Source: JACCTU01 sp963769665 (GTDB lineage: Bacteria > Actinomycetota > Thermoleophilia > Gaiellales > Gaiellaceae). From it: 64,000 nucleotides of DNA. Of the stretch, positions 15,915 to 23,963 are shown in pieces. The notes beneath the pieces were generated by a model. It had not been told where the DNA came from. It searched no databases and was given only the letters and a program-made list of their open reading frames with translations. A program made the translations under genes and the position numbers. Every line of letters starts with the position of its first letter. Positions within the stretch are counted from its first letter, which is position 1. The stretch spans positions 496,001-560,000 of the forward strand of contig CAVYMQ010000003.1 of assembly GCA_963769665.1 (NCBI GenBank). Direction: 5' to 3'.

Positions 15915-16898
15915 TCAGTTCGTTCCGACCTCGCGCTGGATCCTGGTCACGATCCCGCTGTTCGGGTTGAAGAAGCGGTTGTCGACCTTCGCCCAGCCGC
16001 CGAGCCACTTGATCGAGAACAGCTGCGGGCGAACCGGGAACGAGAAGCCCTTCGCGGCCGCCGGCACGACCGGCCGGTACCCGTTCTGCGCGAAGATCTT
16101 CTGTGCCGCGGTCGTGCGGAGGTAGCGCACGAACGCGTTCGCGGTCGACTTGTTCTGCGAGCTCGACGTGACGGCGATCGGATTCTCGATCCGGATCGTC
16201 GCCTTCGGGATCACGTACGGGAGCTCCTGGTTGTTCTGGTTCGCGAAGATCGCCTCGTTCTCGTAGGCGAGCAGCACGTCACCGCGGCCCGCGAGGAACG
16301 TCTGGAGCGCCTCGCGCGCGCTCTTGTCCTGCGAGACGATGTGCTTGTAGAGGTTGCGGAGGTACACGACGGCCTGCGCGTGCGTCTTCTTCTTGCGCAG
16401 CTGCGCACCGTACGCAGCCATGATGTTCCACTTCGCGCCGCCCGAGGTCTGGACGTTCGGCGTGACGACCTGCACGCCGGGCTTCACGAGGTCCTCCCAG
16501 TCGCGGATCTTCTTCGGGTTCCCCTTCCGCACGGCGAAGACGACGACGGAGCGCGTGACGATGCCGCCAAACTTGTCGTTCTTCCACGTCCGCGGGACGA
16601 TGCCCTTGTTCACGAGCGTCGTCACGTCGGGCTCGAGCGAGAGCGCGACGACGTCGGCCTTCAGCCCGGAGATGACCGCCCGCGCCTGCTCGCCGGACGC
16701 GCCGTAGCTCTGCGAGAACGAGGTGTCCTTGCCGCCCGTCGTCTTCTGGAATGCCGGAATCAGGTCGGCATACGCCGCGCGGGGAGTGGAGTAGGCGACG
16801 AGCGAGATCGAGCCGCCCTCCACCCGGGCCGAGGCGGCGGTGGCGAGCGAGAGGGAGCAAGCGACGAGCGTGAGCAATGCGAGAATGCGTCTGGGCAC
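15915..16898 (-). CDS. sbp: Periplasmic/lipoprotein sulfate-binding protein
   Basis: 327 aa. Extracytoplasmic solute-binding protein for sulfate. After the signal sequence the mature domain begins SISLVAYSTPRAAYADLIPAF. SQSYGASGEQARAVISG, DVVALSLEPDVTTLV and GGAKWNIMAAYGA are typical of the Sbp/CysP family. The signal contains LVAC (residues 12-15), which fits a lipobox, but an Ala-x-Ala cleavage site (ASA) follows at ~22-24, so either processing is possible. It is the first gene of the importer operon, with a recognisable promoter and operator just upstream. Confidence 0.92.
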   Translation of the reverse strand: MPRRILALLTLVACSLSLATAASARVEGGSISLVAYSTPRAAYADLIPAFQKTTGGKDTSFSQSYGASGEQARAVISGLKADVVALSLEPDVTTLVNKGIVPRTWKNDKFGGIVTRSVVVFAVRKGNPKKIRDWEDLVKPGVQVVTPNVQTSGGAKWNIMAAYGAQLRKKKTHAQAVVYLRNLYKHIVSQDKSAREALQTFLAGRGDVLLAYENEAIFANQNNQELPYVIPKATIRIENPIAVTSSSQNKSTANAFVRYLRTTAAQKIFAQNGYRPVVPAAAKGFSFPVRPQLFSIKWLGGWAKVDNRFFNPNSGIVTRIQREVGTN

Positions 16899-16920
16899 GG
16901 AGCCTCCTGAATAGGCAGAA

Positions 16921-16937
16921 CTAATAGTCGGTATTAG
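16921..16937. promoter_or_regulatory. Putative operator over the sbp transcription start
   Basis: Perfect 6-bp inverted repeat CTAATA / TATTAG with a 5-base spacer. It begins a few bases downstream of the proposed -10 element and would cover +1, a classic repressor position. The AT-rich arms stand out in this GC-rich DNA. The size resembles sites of Rrf2-type (CymR/IscR-like) sulfur regulators, but the regulator is not in this window; that link is inference. Confidence 0.6.
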
Positions 16938-16940
16938 GAA

Positions 16941-16970
16941 TGTCTATCGGGTACTCCGTGCCCACGTCAA
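16941..16970 (-). promoter_or_regulatory. Promoter of the sulfate importer operon
   Basis: On the minus strand a TTGACG -35 element (16965-16970) is followed after 18 bases by TAGACA (16941-16946), a good match to the housekeeping sigma-70 consensus. Transcription would start near 16934, about 36 bases upstream of sbp, inside the CTAATA/TATTAG repeat. Confidence 0.6.
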
Positions 16971-17005
16971 GCCGGAACCGAAACCTCCGGCAGTGCAGGG
17001 CTTTT

Positions 17006-17875
17006 TTAGGAGCGTTCGGGCTGGGCCAGCGGTGGTGGCCGCAGCGCGATCACCGCGAGGAGCACGAGCCCCGCGGCGAGGACGAGCGGAAGCACGATCG
17101 CGGGGGCGTCGAGCAGCTTGACACCGCTGAGCGTGAGCACGGTGGCGAGCCCGACGCGGAGCAGCCGCTCGGGCAGCTTGACGGTCACCTGGCTCCCGAT
17201 CAGGACACCCGGGATCGACCCCACGAGCAGCCACGCGGTGGCCCCGAGGTCGACGTTGCCGGCGACGAGGTGGCTCGCGCCCGCTACCCAAAGCAGCGCG
17301 GCGGCGTGGAAGATGTCGGTGCCGACGACCTTGACCGCCGTGAGCGGGAAGACGAGCAGCATCACGAGTCCGAAGAAGGTGCCGCTCCCGACCGAGGTCA
17401 GCCCGACGACGAACCCGCCGCCGATGCCGGTGAGGAGCGCGATCACCTTGTCGTGACGGGTGAGTAAGAACGGAGCGTCGGTCTTCTCTCGTCCCGTCAC
17501 GAACGTTTTCACGAGGAAGCCCAACCCGCCGACGATCAACGCGGCGCCGAGGATGTGCGCGGCGGTCTCCTCGAAGCCGTCGCCGTAGCGGTGCCCGAGC
17601 CACGTCGCGAACGCGACACCTGCGACCGAGGCCGGTGCGCTGCCGGCCAGCATCCACAGCGTCAGGTGCGCGTGCACGGTGCCGAGCGAGCGGTGCCGCC
17701 ACGCGCCGAACGACTTGAAGATCGCGCCGTGCAGGATGTCCGTGCCGATCGCGACGGTCGGCTTGAAGCCGAAGACGAGCACGAGCAGCGGCGTCATCAG
17801 CGAGCCGCCGCCCATCCCGGTCATGCCGACGAGGAGCCCGATCAGGAGCCCCGCGAGCGAGAGCTCCCAGTTCAT
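17006..17875 (-). CDS. TauE/SafE family sulfite/sulfonate exporter
   Basis: 289 aa, about eight helices. The duplicated TauE/SafE motifs are seen: LLVGMTGMGGGSLMTPLL in the first half and GGFVVGLTSVGSGTFFGL in the second. Family members export sulfite, sulfoacetate or other anions across the cytoplasmic membrane. It is the last gene of the sulfate-activation/ComA operon and overlaps DUF4395 by 4 bases, so its cargo is probably sulfite or a sulfonate made by that operon. Uptake is a less likely alternative, since an ABC importer is adjacent. Confidence 0.88.
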   Translation of the reverse strand: MNWELSLAGLLIGLLVGMTGMGGGSLMTPLLVLVFGFKPTVAIGTDILHGAIFKSFGAWRHRSLGTVHAHLTLWMLAGSAPASVAGVAFATWLGHRYGDGFEETAAHILGAALIVGGLGFLVKTFVTGREKTDAPFLLTRHDKVIALLTGIGGGFVVGLTSVGSGTFFGLVMLLVFPLTAVKVVGTDIFHAAALLWVAGASHLVAGNVDLGATAWLLVGSIPGVLIGSQVTVKLPERLLRVGLATVLTLSGVKLLDAPAIVLPLVLAAGLVLLAVIALRPPPLAQPERS

Positions 17876-18354
17876 CGAGCCGGCGTCGGAGGGATCGGGC
17901 ACGAGACGAACGGCTGCCCGGTTAGACGGCAACCGAGCTTGTACGCCTCGCAACCCGTGCAGAACCCGGTGATCGCAGCCACAAGGGCGAGCGCGGCGAC
18001 GAGCAGTCCGAGCGCCGCTCCTGCCGTCGCCCAGCCTGCCGCGTACGCGATCGAAGCAGCCCCGAGCACCGCGATGCCGACCATGTTCGCCACCCGCGGA
18101 GGCCGAGAGTCCTCGAGCGGCCCCTCGCCGAAGCGCGGCTGCACGAGCTCGAAGTACGCCAGGCACGGCAGGCAGAACCGCCTGCCGAGAGTGAGCCCGA
18201 TCGTGAGCTGCGCGGCGAGCAGCGCGAGCAGCCACCACCACCCGGTCAGTACCGCGAGCACCGACACGACTCCGACGACCGCCTGATTGAAGCGCGGCGC
18301 GCGCGAGTCGATCACGTCGGTGTCGCGATACGGGTCTGCGGCGCGCGCGATCAT
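17872..18354 (-). CDS. DUF4395-type small membrane protein
   Basis: 160 aa, four hydrophobic segments. The motif VIDSRAPRFNQAVVGV near the N-terminus is typical of DUF4395. Two cysteine motifs stand out, FCLPC (~61-65) and FCTGCEAYKLGC (~131-142), which could carry redox chemistry or sulfur. It overlaps cysN and the TauE-like gene by 4 bases each, so it is a true part of the sulfur operon. No function is established; a thiol-redox or sulfur-relay role at the membrane is speculative. Confidence 0.75.
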   Translation of the reverse strand: MIARAADPYRDTDVIDSRAPRFNQAVVGVVSVLAVLTGWWWLLALLAAQLTIGLTLGRRFCLPCLAYFELVQPRFGEGPLEDSRPPRVANMVGIAVLGAASIAYAAGWATAGAALGLLVAALALVAAITGFCTGCEAYKLGCRLTGQPFVSCPIPPTPAR

Positions 18355-19616
18355 GACGCCTCGAGCACCATCCCGGCGCCCACGGTGTCGTTCGTCGACT
18401 CGTCCACGAGGATGAACGCGCCGGTCGAGCGGTTGTCCGCGTAGGCGTCGACGGCCAGCGGCTCTGCGAGGCGCAGCGACACGACCGCGAGGTCGTTCAG
18501 CTCCAGCCGCTCGGGGGACGGCGTGTCCTCGAGCGTCTCGATGTCCACCTTCGACACGAGCTCGTCCACGATCGCCCGGACGTGACGTGTCGTCAGCTTG
18601 ACGAGCAGCTTCGCGCGCGGGTCGAGCGGCTTCTCGCTCATCCAGCAGACGCGCGCGAGCAGCTGACGGGCGACCACCGGCGGGCGATCGGGATCGGCGA
18701 GCAGGTCGCCGCGCGAGACGTCCAACTCGTCTTCGAGCCGAATCGTCACGGACATCGGCGCGACCGCGGCGTCGAGCGGGCCGTCCGCCGTCTCGACCGC
18801 GGCGACGCGCGAGCGAAGCCCCGACGGCAGCACGACGACCTCGTCACCGGCGCGCCAGACGCCCCCGGCGACCTGGCCTGCGTAGCCGCGGTAGTCGTGC
18901 CCCGGCCGGATCACCCACTGGACGGGGAAGCGCCGGTCGTGGAGGTTGCGGTCGGTCGCATTCGGCACCGCCTCGAGGTGCTGGAGCAGCGTGGGGCCGT
19001 CGTACCACGGCATCGAGTCCGTGGCGTCGACGACGTTGTCGCCGTTCAGCGCCGAGATCGGGATCGCGGTCGGGTCGTGCAGACCGAGCCGCGAGCCGAG
19101 CGCGTGCAGGTCGGACTCGATCGCCCTGAAGTCCTCTTCACCGAAGCCGACGAGGTCCATCTTGTTGACGGCGAACACGACGTGCGGCGTCTCCAGGATC
19201 GACGTGATGTAACCGTGGCGCCGCGTCTGCTCGACGACGCCCTTGCGCGCGTCGACCAGGATCACCGCCAGGTCGGCGGTCGACGCCCCCGTGACCATGT
19301 TCCGCGTGTACTGGACGTGGCCGGGTGCGTCGGCGAGCTGGAAGCGCCGCCGCGGCGTCACGAACGAGCGGTAGGCGACGTCGATCGTGATCCCTTGCTC
19401 GCGCTCGGCGCGGAGCCCGTCGGTGAGCAGCGCCAGGTCGACGTAGTCGTGGCCACGCCGACGGCTCGCGTCCTCGATGTGCTCCAGCTGGTCGGTGAGG
19501 ATCTGCTTCGTGTCGTAGAGCAGCCGGCCGATCAGCGTCGACTTGCCGTCGTCGACCGAGCCCGCGGTCACGAGCCGGAGGAGATCGGCGTCCAGGAGCT
19601 CCTTAGAAGTAGCCAA
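18351..19616 (-). CDS. cysN: Sulfate adenylyltransferase subunit 1 (GTPase)
   Basis: 421 aa. EF-Tu-like GTPase that drives CysD to form APS from sulfate and ATP. G1 GSVDDGKST (~19-27), G2 region REQGITIDVAY, G3 DAPGHVQYTRNM and G4 NKMD are intact, followed by two beta-barrel domains. It is a stand-alone CysN, not fused to APS kinase; cysC is a separate gene two positions upstream. Starts 14 bases inside the cysD 3' end. Confidence 0.95.
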   Translation of the reverse strand: MATSKELLDADLLRLVTAGSVDDGKSTLIGRLLYDTKQILTDQLEHIEDASRRRGHDYVDLALLTDGLRAEREQGITIDVAYRSFVTPRRRFQLADAPGHVQYTRNMVTGASTADLAVILVDARKGVVEQTRRHGYITSILETPHVVFAVNKMDLVGFGEEDFRAIESDLHALGSRLGLHDPTAIPISALNGDNVVDATDSMPWYDGPTLLQHLEAVPNATDRNLHDRRFPVQWVIRPGHDYRGYAGQVAGGVWRAGDEVVVLPSGLRSRVAAVETADGPLDAAVAPMSVTIRLEDELDVSRGDLLADPDRPPVVARQLLARVCWMSEKPLDPRAKLLVKLTTRHVRAIVDELVSKVDIETLEDTPSPERLELNDLAVVSLRLAEPLAVDAYADNRSTGAFILVDESTNDTVGAGMVLEAS

Positions 19617-20520
19617 CGCGCTTCCTGTCCTCCATCGCGGCCTCGCTGACCCGGTCGTCGGCGCGCGTCTCGCCCCGCTCGGTGACGCGAGTCGCCGCGA
19701 TCTCGGTGACGACGTCCTCGAGCGTCGCGGCGTCGGAGAGCACCCCGCCGGTGCAGGTCATGTCGCCGACCGTCCGGAAGCGAACGGTCGCGCTGAACGG
19801 CTCCTCCTCCGGATACCGCTCGACGAACTCGCTCGCCGCGTAGAGCATCCCGTCGCGGCGAAAGACCTCGCGCTCGTGCGCGAAGTAGATCTTCGGCAGC
19901 TCGAGGCTCTCGCGCGCGATGTACTGCCACACGTCGAGCTCCGTCCAGTTCGAGATCGGGAAGACGCGAATCTGCTCGCCCTTCCGGATCCGAGCGTTGT
20001 AGAGGTTCCAGAGCTCGGGGCGCTGCGCTCGGGGGTTCCACTGCCCGAAGTCGTCGCGGAACGAGAAGATCCGCTCCTTCGCGCGAGCGCGCTCCTCGTC
20101 GCGGCGCGCGCCACCCATCGCTGCGTCGAAGCCGTGCTCCTCGATCGCGTCGAGCAGCGTCGTCGTCTGCAGCTGGTTGCGCGACGCGCGCGGCCCGGTC
20201 TCGTCGACGACCCGCCCCTTGTCGATCGACTCCTGCACGCTCGCCACGATCAGCCGCTCGCCCAGCGCGTCCATCCGCCGGTCGCGAAACTCGATCACCT
20301 CTGGGAAGTTGTGTCCTGTGTCGACGTGCATGACCGGGAAGGGGAACCTGCCCGGCCTGAACGCCTTCTCGGCGAGGCGGAGAAGCACGATCGAGTCCTT
20401 GCCGCCCGAGAAGAGGAGCACCGGCCGTTCCCGCTCGGCGGCGACCTCGCGCATGATGTGGATCGCCTCGGCCTCGAGCTCGTCGAGGTGGCTCAAGGTC
20501 ACGGGCAACGTCGCGCTCAT
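19603..20520 (-). CDS. cysD: Sulfate adenylyltransferase subunit 2
   Basis: 305 aa, family length. PP-loop ATP pyrophosphatase that adenylates sulfate to APS with CysN. The PP-loop SGGKDSIVLLRLA (~38-50), MHVDTGHNFPEVI, GGARRDEERARAKER and the C-terminal RFRTVGDMTCTGGV are all conserved. Start ATG 20520 overlaps the stop of cysC by 4 bases. Confidence 0.95.
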   Translation of the reverse strand: MSATLPVTLSHLDELEAEAIHIMREVAAERERPVLLFSGGKDSIVLLRLAEKAFRPGRFPFPVMHVDTGHNFPEVIEFRDRRMDALGERLIVASVQESIDKGRVVDETGPRASRNQLQTTTLLDAIEEHGFDAAMGGARRDEERARAKERIFSFRDDFGQWNPRAQRPELWNLYNARIRKGEQIRVFPISNWTELDVWQYIARESLELPKIYFAHEREVFRRDGMLYAASEFVERYPEEEPFSATVRFRTVGDMTCTGGVLSDAATLEDVVTEIAATRVTERGETRADDRVSEAAMEDRKRVGYF

Positions 20521-21053
20521 GCGTGCGTCACTGCCAGCTGCTCGAGCCGCTCGAGGACGACCTGTGCCGACTCGCTCGGACTGACACCAGTCGTGTCGAT
20601 GCGGACCTCCGGGTTCGTCGGCTCCTCGTACGGCGCACTCACCCCGGTGAAGTCCGCGATCTCGCCGGCAAAGGCCGCCGCGTAGAGCCCCTTCGGGTCG
20701 CGTCGCGCGCACTCCTCGAGGGGCGTCGCGACGAACACCTCGATGAACGGGGCGTGGGGCTCGACGAGCGCGCGAACACGCCGTCGCGCAGCCTCGTACG
20801 GCGAGATCGCGGAGACGATCACCGCAGCTCCCGCTCGAGCGAGGCGGGACGCGACCCAGCCGATCCGCTGAATGTTCTCGTCGCGGTCCTCTTTCGAGAA
20901 GCCCAGGCCCTTCGACAGGTGCGTGCGCACAATGTCGCCGTCGAGGTGGTCGACGACGTGGCCGCGCTGCTCGAGCTCTGCCTCGAGGACGTTCGCCACC
21001 GTCGTCTTTCCGGCACCGGAGAGCCCGGTGAACCACACGACGAGACCGGTCAG
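20517..21053 (-). CDS. cysC: Adenylylsulfate (APS) kinase
   Basis: 178 aa if started at CTG 21053, 173 aa if at GTG 21038. Phosphorylates APS to PAPS. Walker A FTGLSGAGKTT, DGDIVRTHLSKGLGFSKEDR, RIGWVASRLARAGAAVIVS and the lid FIEVFVATPLEECARRDPKGLY are typical. CTG 21053 overlaps the cysH stop as CTGA, exactly like the ATGA/GTGA junctions used throughout this operon. GTG 21038 begins directly at the first beta-strand (VWFTG) and has no Shine-Dalgarno. Both remain possible. Confidence 0.92.
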   Translation of the reverse strand: MTGLVVWFTGLSGAGKTTVANVLEAELEQRGHVVDHLDGDIVRTHLSKGLGFSKEDRDENIQRIGWVASRLARAGAAVIVSAISPYEAARRRVRALVEPHAPFIEVFVATPLEECARRDPKGLYAAAFAGEIADFTGVSAPYEEPTNPEVRIDTTGVSPSESAQVVLERLEQLAVTHA

Positions 21054-21730
21054 GTGAGGAGCTCCTTCACGTCTTCCGACGCGACCGTGTGGATGCCGCA
21101 CTCGACCTTGTCGGTCCCGGCCCAGCGGCCTTCGCGTCCTTCGCCCGGTTGCGTCGAGTGCGTGTCGCCGATCGACGCGTAGCCCTGATCGTGCAGCGGG
21201 TTGTACGGCAGGCCGCGTTCGCGGATGTAGGCCCAGCAGTCCTCGTCGCTCCAGTCGGCAAGTGGGTTCGCCTTCCAGAGCTCGTGCTGCTCGTCCCACC
21301 CGAGCTTCGGCGCGTTCGCCCGTGTCGGCGACTGGTCGCGCCGGACGCCGGTGATCCAGGCGTCGAGGTCGCCCAGCGCACGTACCAGCGGCCCGATCTT
21401 CGCGACCGCGAGGTAAAGGTCGGGGTTCGTCTCCCAGACGTTCTCGCCATGAGCGGCGGCGAGCTCCTCGGGCGACGGGCCTTCGAAGACCTCGATCGTC
21501 GTCCCGTACCGCTGCTCGACCTCGCGCCAGTGGGCATACGTCTCCGGGAACAAGTAGTGCGTGTCGATGCCGAAGACGCGCACATTCGGCTCGAGCGCGA
21601 ACAACATGTCGAGGAGGACCGTCTCCTCTTTCTGGAACGAGCAGGCGAGCGCGACCTTCCCCGGGAACTGCTCGAGCAGCCACTCGAGGATCTGCTCGGC
21701 CGACCACTGCTCGACGTTATTTGGCAGCAA
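21050..21730 (-). CDS. cysH: Phosphoadenylyl-sulfate (PAPS) reductase
   Basis: 226 aa. Reduces PAPS to sulfite with thioredoxin or glutaredoxin. PP-loop-like SFQKEETVLLDML, HYLFPETYAHW, TGVRRDQSPTRAN, and the active-site Cys in VECGIH. The CC and CxxC pairs that bind 4Fe-4S in APS reductases are absent (the region reads LYLAVAKIGPL). This is therefore the iron-sulfur-free PAPS type, consistent with cysC next to it. The TTG at 21730 is supported by AAGGAGG 7-8 bases upstream. It overlaps comA by 14 bases; no sulfite reductase gene follows. Confidence 0.92.
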   Translation of the reverse strand: MLPNNVEQWSAEQILEWLLEQFPGKVALACSFQKEETVLLDMLFALEPNVRVFGIDTHYLFPETYAHWREVEQRYGTTIEVFEGPSPEELAAAHGENVWETNPDLYLAVAKIGPLVRALGDLDAWITGVRRDQSPTRANAPKLGWDEQHELWKANPLADWSDEDCWAYIRERGLPYNPLHDQGYASIGDTHSTQPGEGREGRWAGTDKVECGIHTVASEDVKELLT

Positions 21731-22451
21731 GGAGAACCTCCTTCAGGGTGTCGCCGCGGAGCCCGCGGCGGAGCGTCTCGAGCGGAATCACTTCGTCGGG
21801 CGGAATGTTCCCGAGGTTGACGTCCGGGCCGATGGTCTTCACGAACCACGCCTGCGCGGACTTCGTCGGCGCCTCGAAGATCACGTTCGCCGGGTCGACG
21901 GCGTCCGCGATCTCCGCGATCAGCTCGGTGCGCATACCGCCGGACGAGTCAAAGATGCCTGCGGTGCCGCCTTCGCGCGCCTCGGTGATCACCTTCCACG
22001 CACCGGCGTCCAGCTCCTCGCGGAGCCAGCGCGTCCACTCGTCCGCTGAGTACTCGACCGACGAGTCCTTCGATCCCACCTCGGAGAGAACGGTGAAGTC
22101 GCGCGCGAAATCGGCGATCAGCTCGAGCTTCCGCTCGCGCGGGATGTCGACCGTCCCGTCGGAGATCTCGACGTGCGTCAACCCGAGCTCTCGCAGCCAC
22201 GACTTGTACTCGTCGAGCTTGTCCCTCGCGTAGACGACCTCGAAGAACGTCCCGCCGATCACCACCGGCTTCTCGCGCAGTACTTCCAACTTCCGCTTGA
22301 GGTTCGGCGTGACGTACGCGGTGCCCCACCCGAGCTTGACGACGTCGATGTAGACGCCCGAGGTCTCGAGCACGTCCTCCCACCCGCGCGGGCCGAGGCC
22401 CTTGTCGATCACGTGGGTGAGACCGCCGGAGCGAGGCTCAAAGTCGAGCAA
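21717..22451 (-). CDS. comA: Phosphosulfolactate synthase
   Basis: 244 aa. ComA-family TIM barrel that adds sulfite to phosphoenolpyruvate to give (R)-2-phospho-3-sulfolactate, the first step of coenzyme M and sulfolactate synthesis. Family features: RSGGLTHVIDKGLGPRG at the N-terminus, YIDVVKLGWGTAYV, GGTFFEVVYARDKLDEY, VEISDGTVDIP, and EAPTKSAQAWFV near the end. Start TTG 22451 has AGGAG a few bases upstream. It sits between fumarase beta and cysH, overlapping both, so sulfite from CysH is made beside an enzyme that consumes it. ComB and ComC are not in the window. Confidence 0.9.
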   Translation of the reverse strand: MLDFEPRSGGLTHVIDKGLGPRGWEDVLETSGVYIDVVKLGWGTAYVTPNLKRKLEVLREKPVVIGGTFFEVVYARDKLDEYKSWLRELGLTHVEISDGTVDIPRERKLELIADFARDFTVLSEVGSKDSSVEYSADEWTRWLREELDAGAWKVITEAREGGTAGIFDSSGGMRTELIAEIADAVDPANVIFEAPTKSAQAWFVKTIGPDVNLGNIPPDEVIPLETLRRGLRGDTLKEVLLAAK

Positions 22452-23025
22452 AGAGCTCCTTCAGCTTCTCCTGCGCTCGCTCCTGCACGTCGTGGTAGAG
22501 CGAGTTGCCGTGCGCGTCGATTCCGACCGTGAGCGGCCCGAAGTCCTTGACGCGGAACTTCCAGAGGCACTCGGGCATCAGCTCCTCCCAGGCAACCTCC
22601 TCGATCTCCTCGATCTGCGTCGTCTCCAACGCGGCCGCGCCGCCGACGATCGCGAAGTAGACCATCCCGAGCCGATGCATCGGCTCGATCGCCTCGTCGG
22701 GGAAGCCGCCCTTTCCACAGATCGCCCGAACGCCGTACTGCGTCCCGAGCGGCTCGGTGAAGCGCACCATGCGCGCGCTCGTCGTCGTGCCGATGCAGAC
22801 CTTCTCGTACTTACCGCTCTCGAGCTTGCGGACGCCCGGCGCGGTGTGCAGCAGGAACGCGCCGCTGAGATCCATCGGCGGCTCGACACCCTGGTCGAAG
22901 ATCCGGACCTGCGTGCGGTCGCGGATGCCGATGATGTGACCCTGAACGGTGACCTCGTCGCCGGCGCGGAGCTTGAGGATCTCCTGCGGGTCGGTGATGG
23001 GGAACGTGACCTCGTGCGTGGCCAT
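22438..23025 (-). CDS. Class I fumarase/tartrate dehydratase beta subunit (hydro-lyase)
   Basis: 195 aa. The C-terminal-domain subunit of Fe-S hydro-lyases (FumA/TtdB family). Family segments are LSGAFLLHTAPGV, the substrate-binding GTTTSARMVRF, ICGKGGF and DFGPLTVGIDAHGNSLY. With the alpha subunit it adds or removes water across fumarate/malate-type substrates. Starts TGATG-coupled to the alpha subunit (1-base overlap). It overlaps comA by 14 bases, so a role with C3 sulfonates (sulfolactate/sulfoacrylate) rather than, or besides, the TCA cycle is worth considering. Confidence 0.88.
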   Translation of the reverse strand: MATHEVTFPITDPQEILKLRAGDEVTVQGHIIGIRDRTQVRIFDQGVEPPMDLSGAFLLHTAPGVRKLESGKYEKVCIGTTTSARMVRFTEPLGTQYGVRAICGKGGFPDEAIEPMHRLGMVYFAIVGGAAALETTQIEEIEEVAWEELMPECLWKFRVKDFGPLTVGIDAHGNSLYHDVQERAQEKLKELFARL

Positions 23026-23924
23026 CAGAATTCTCGGTCGAAGTCGACGGTGCCGTCGGGAGCGATGTGCGCGGACGCGCGCCGCGCCGCCCAGCACTGG
23101 TAGTTGACGGCGACGGGGTTGAGCGTCATGTGCGTGTCCGCGTGCTCGATGTGGCACTGCAGCACTGTCACGTCGCCGCCGAGGCCCATCGGGCCGATTC
23201 CCGTCTCGTTCAACAGCGCGAAGAGCTCGTCCTCGAGCTGCGCGACGAGCGGGTCGCCGTTCCGCGTGCCGATCGGGCGCATGATCGCCTCCTTCGCGAG
23301 GTACATCGCGTAGTCGGCGCTGCCGCCGATTCCCACGCCGACGATCCCCGGCGGGCACGGCTTGCCGCCGGCGCCGACGATCGACTCGAGCACGAACTGC
23401 TTGACACCCTTCACGCCGTCGGCGGGGACGCACATCTTCAGGAAGCTCATGTTCTCCGAGCCGGAGCCCTTCGGCACGCACTTCACGTCGAGCCCGTCCC
23501 AGTCGTCGATGAACTCCCAGTGCACGATCGGCAGGCGGTAGCCGATGTTCGGCCCGGTGTTCTCGCGCGTGATCGTGTGCACGGCGTTCGAGCGCAGCGG
23601 GTGCTCGAGCGTCGCGCGCGCGGTGCCGTCGCGCAGCCCCTCGTAGATCCGCGCGGGGTGAAGCGGGAAGTGCTCGCCCACGCGGCAGTGGTAGACCGCG
23701 ATGCCCGTGTCCTGGCAGACGAGGTTCTTCTCGCTGTCGGCGATGTTGATGTTGCGATGGATCGTCTCGAGCACGCGCTTGCCGGGCACGGACGTCTCGA
23801 GCGCGCGCGCGTCCGAAAGCGCGTCGCGCAGGTCCTGCGGAATGTCCTTCAGCGCCCAGACGTAGAGGTGCGCCGCGGCGTCCTCGACGGTGTGCTGCAG
23901 GTCTGTCGTCACGTCAACGCTCAT
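23025..23924 (-). CDS. Class I fumarase/tartrate dehydratase alpha subunit
   Basis: 299 aa. Iron-sulfur-binding subunit of the two-subunit hydro-lyase. Cluster cysteines are visible in LVCQDTGIAVY, MSFLKMCVPADG and GGKPCPPGIVGVGIGG, and MGLGGDVTVLQCHIEHADTH is typical of the family. Start ATG 23924 is preferred over a TTG 27 bases further upstream because AAAGG is nearby and the extra residues are not conserved. Oxygen-sensitive [4Fe-4S] enzyme, cytoplasmic. It follows the flavoprotein after a short gap that holds a hairpin. Confidence 0.9.
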   Translation of the reverse strand: MSVDVTTDLQHTVEDAAAHLYVWALKDIPQDLRDALSDARALETSVPGKRVLETIHRNINIADSEKNLVCQDTGIAVYHCRVGEHFPLHPARIYEGLRDGTARATLEHPLRSNAVHTITRENTGPNIGYRLPIVHWEFIDDWDGLDVKCVPKGSGSENMSFLKMCVPADGVKGVKQFVLESIVGAGGKPCPPGIVGVGIGGSADYAMYLAKEAIMRPIGTRNGDPLVAQLEDELFALLNETGIGPMGLGGDVTVLQCHIEHADTHMTLNPVAVNYQCWAARRASAHIAPDGTVDFDREF

Positions 23925-23938
23925 GTCCACCTTTCTTG

Positions 23939-23963
23939 GCGCATGACCCAAGAGGTCATGCGC
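23939..23963. other. 10-bp perfect hairpin between flavoprotein and fumarase genes
   Basis: Arms GCGCATGACC and GGTCATGCGC (23939-23948, 23954-23963) with a 5-base loop. It covers the last codons and stop of the flavoprotein gene and ends 14 bases before the fumarase alpha start. No T-run follows, so it probably acts as an RNA-stability or expression-balancing hairpin rather than a terminator. Confidence 0.55.

Noticed and set aside
16971..17007. GCCGGA/TCCGGC hairpin followed by six Ts on the plus strand
   Set aside because: No plus-strand gene runs into it, and on the minus strand (tauE end) the T-run is on the wrong side, so it is not a convincing terminator.
18351..21053. Fused CysNC bifunctional enzyme
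   Set aside because: CysN ends after its beta-barrel domains at 421 aa and APS kinase is a separate gene upstream of cysD.
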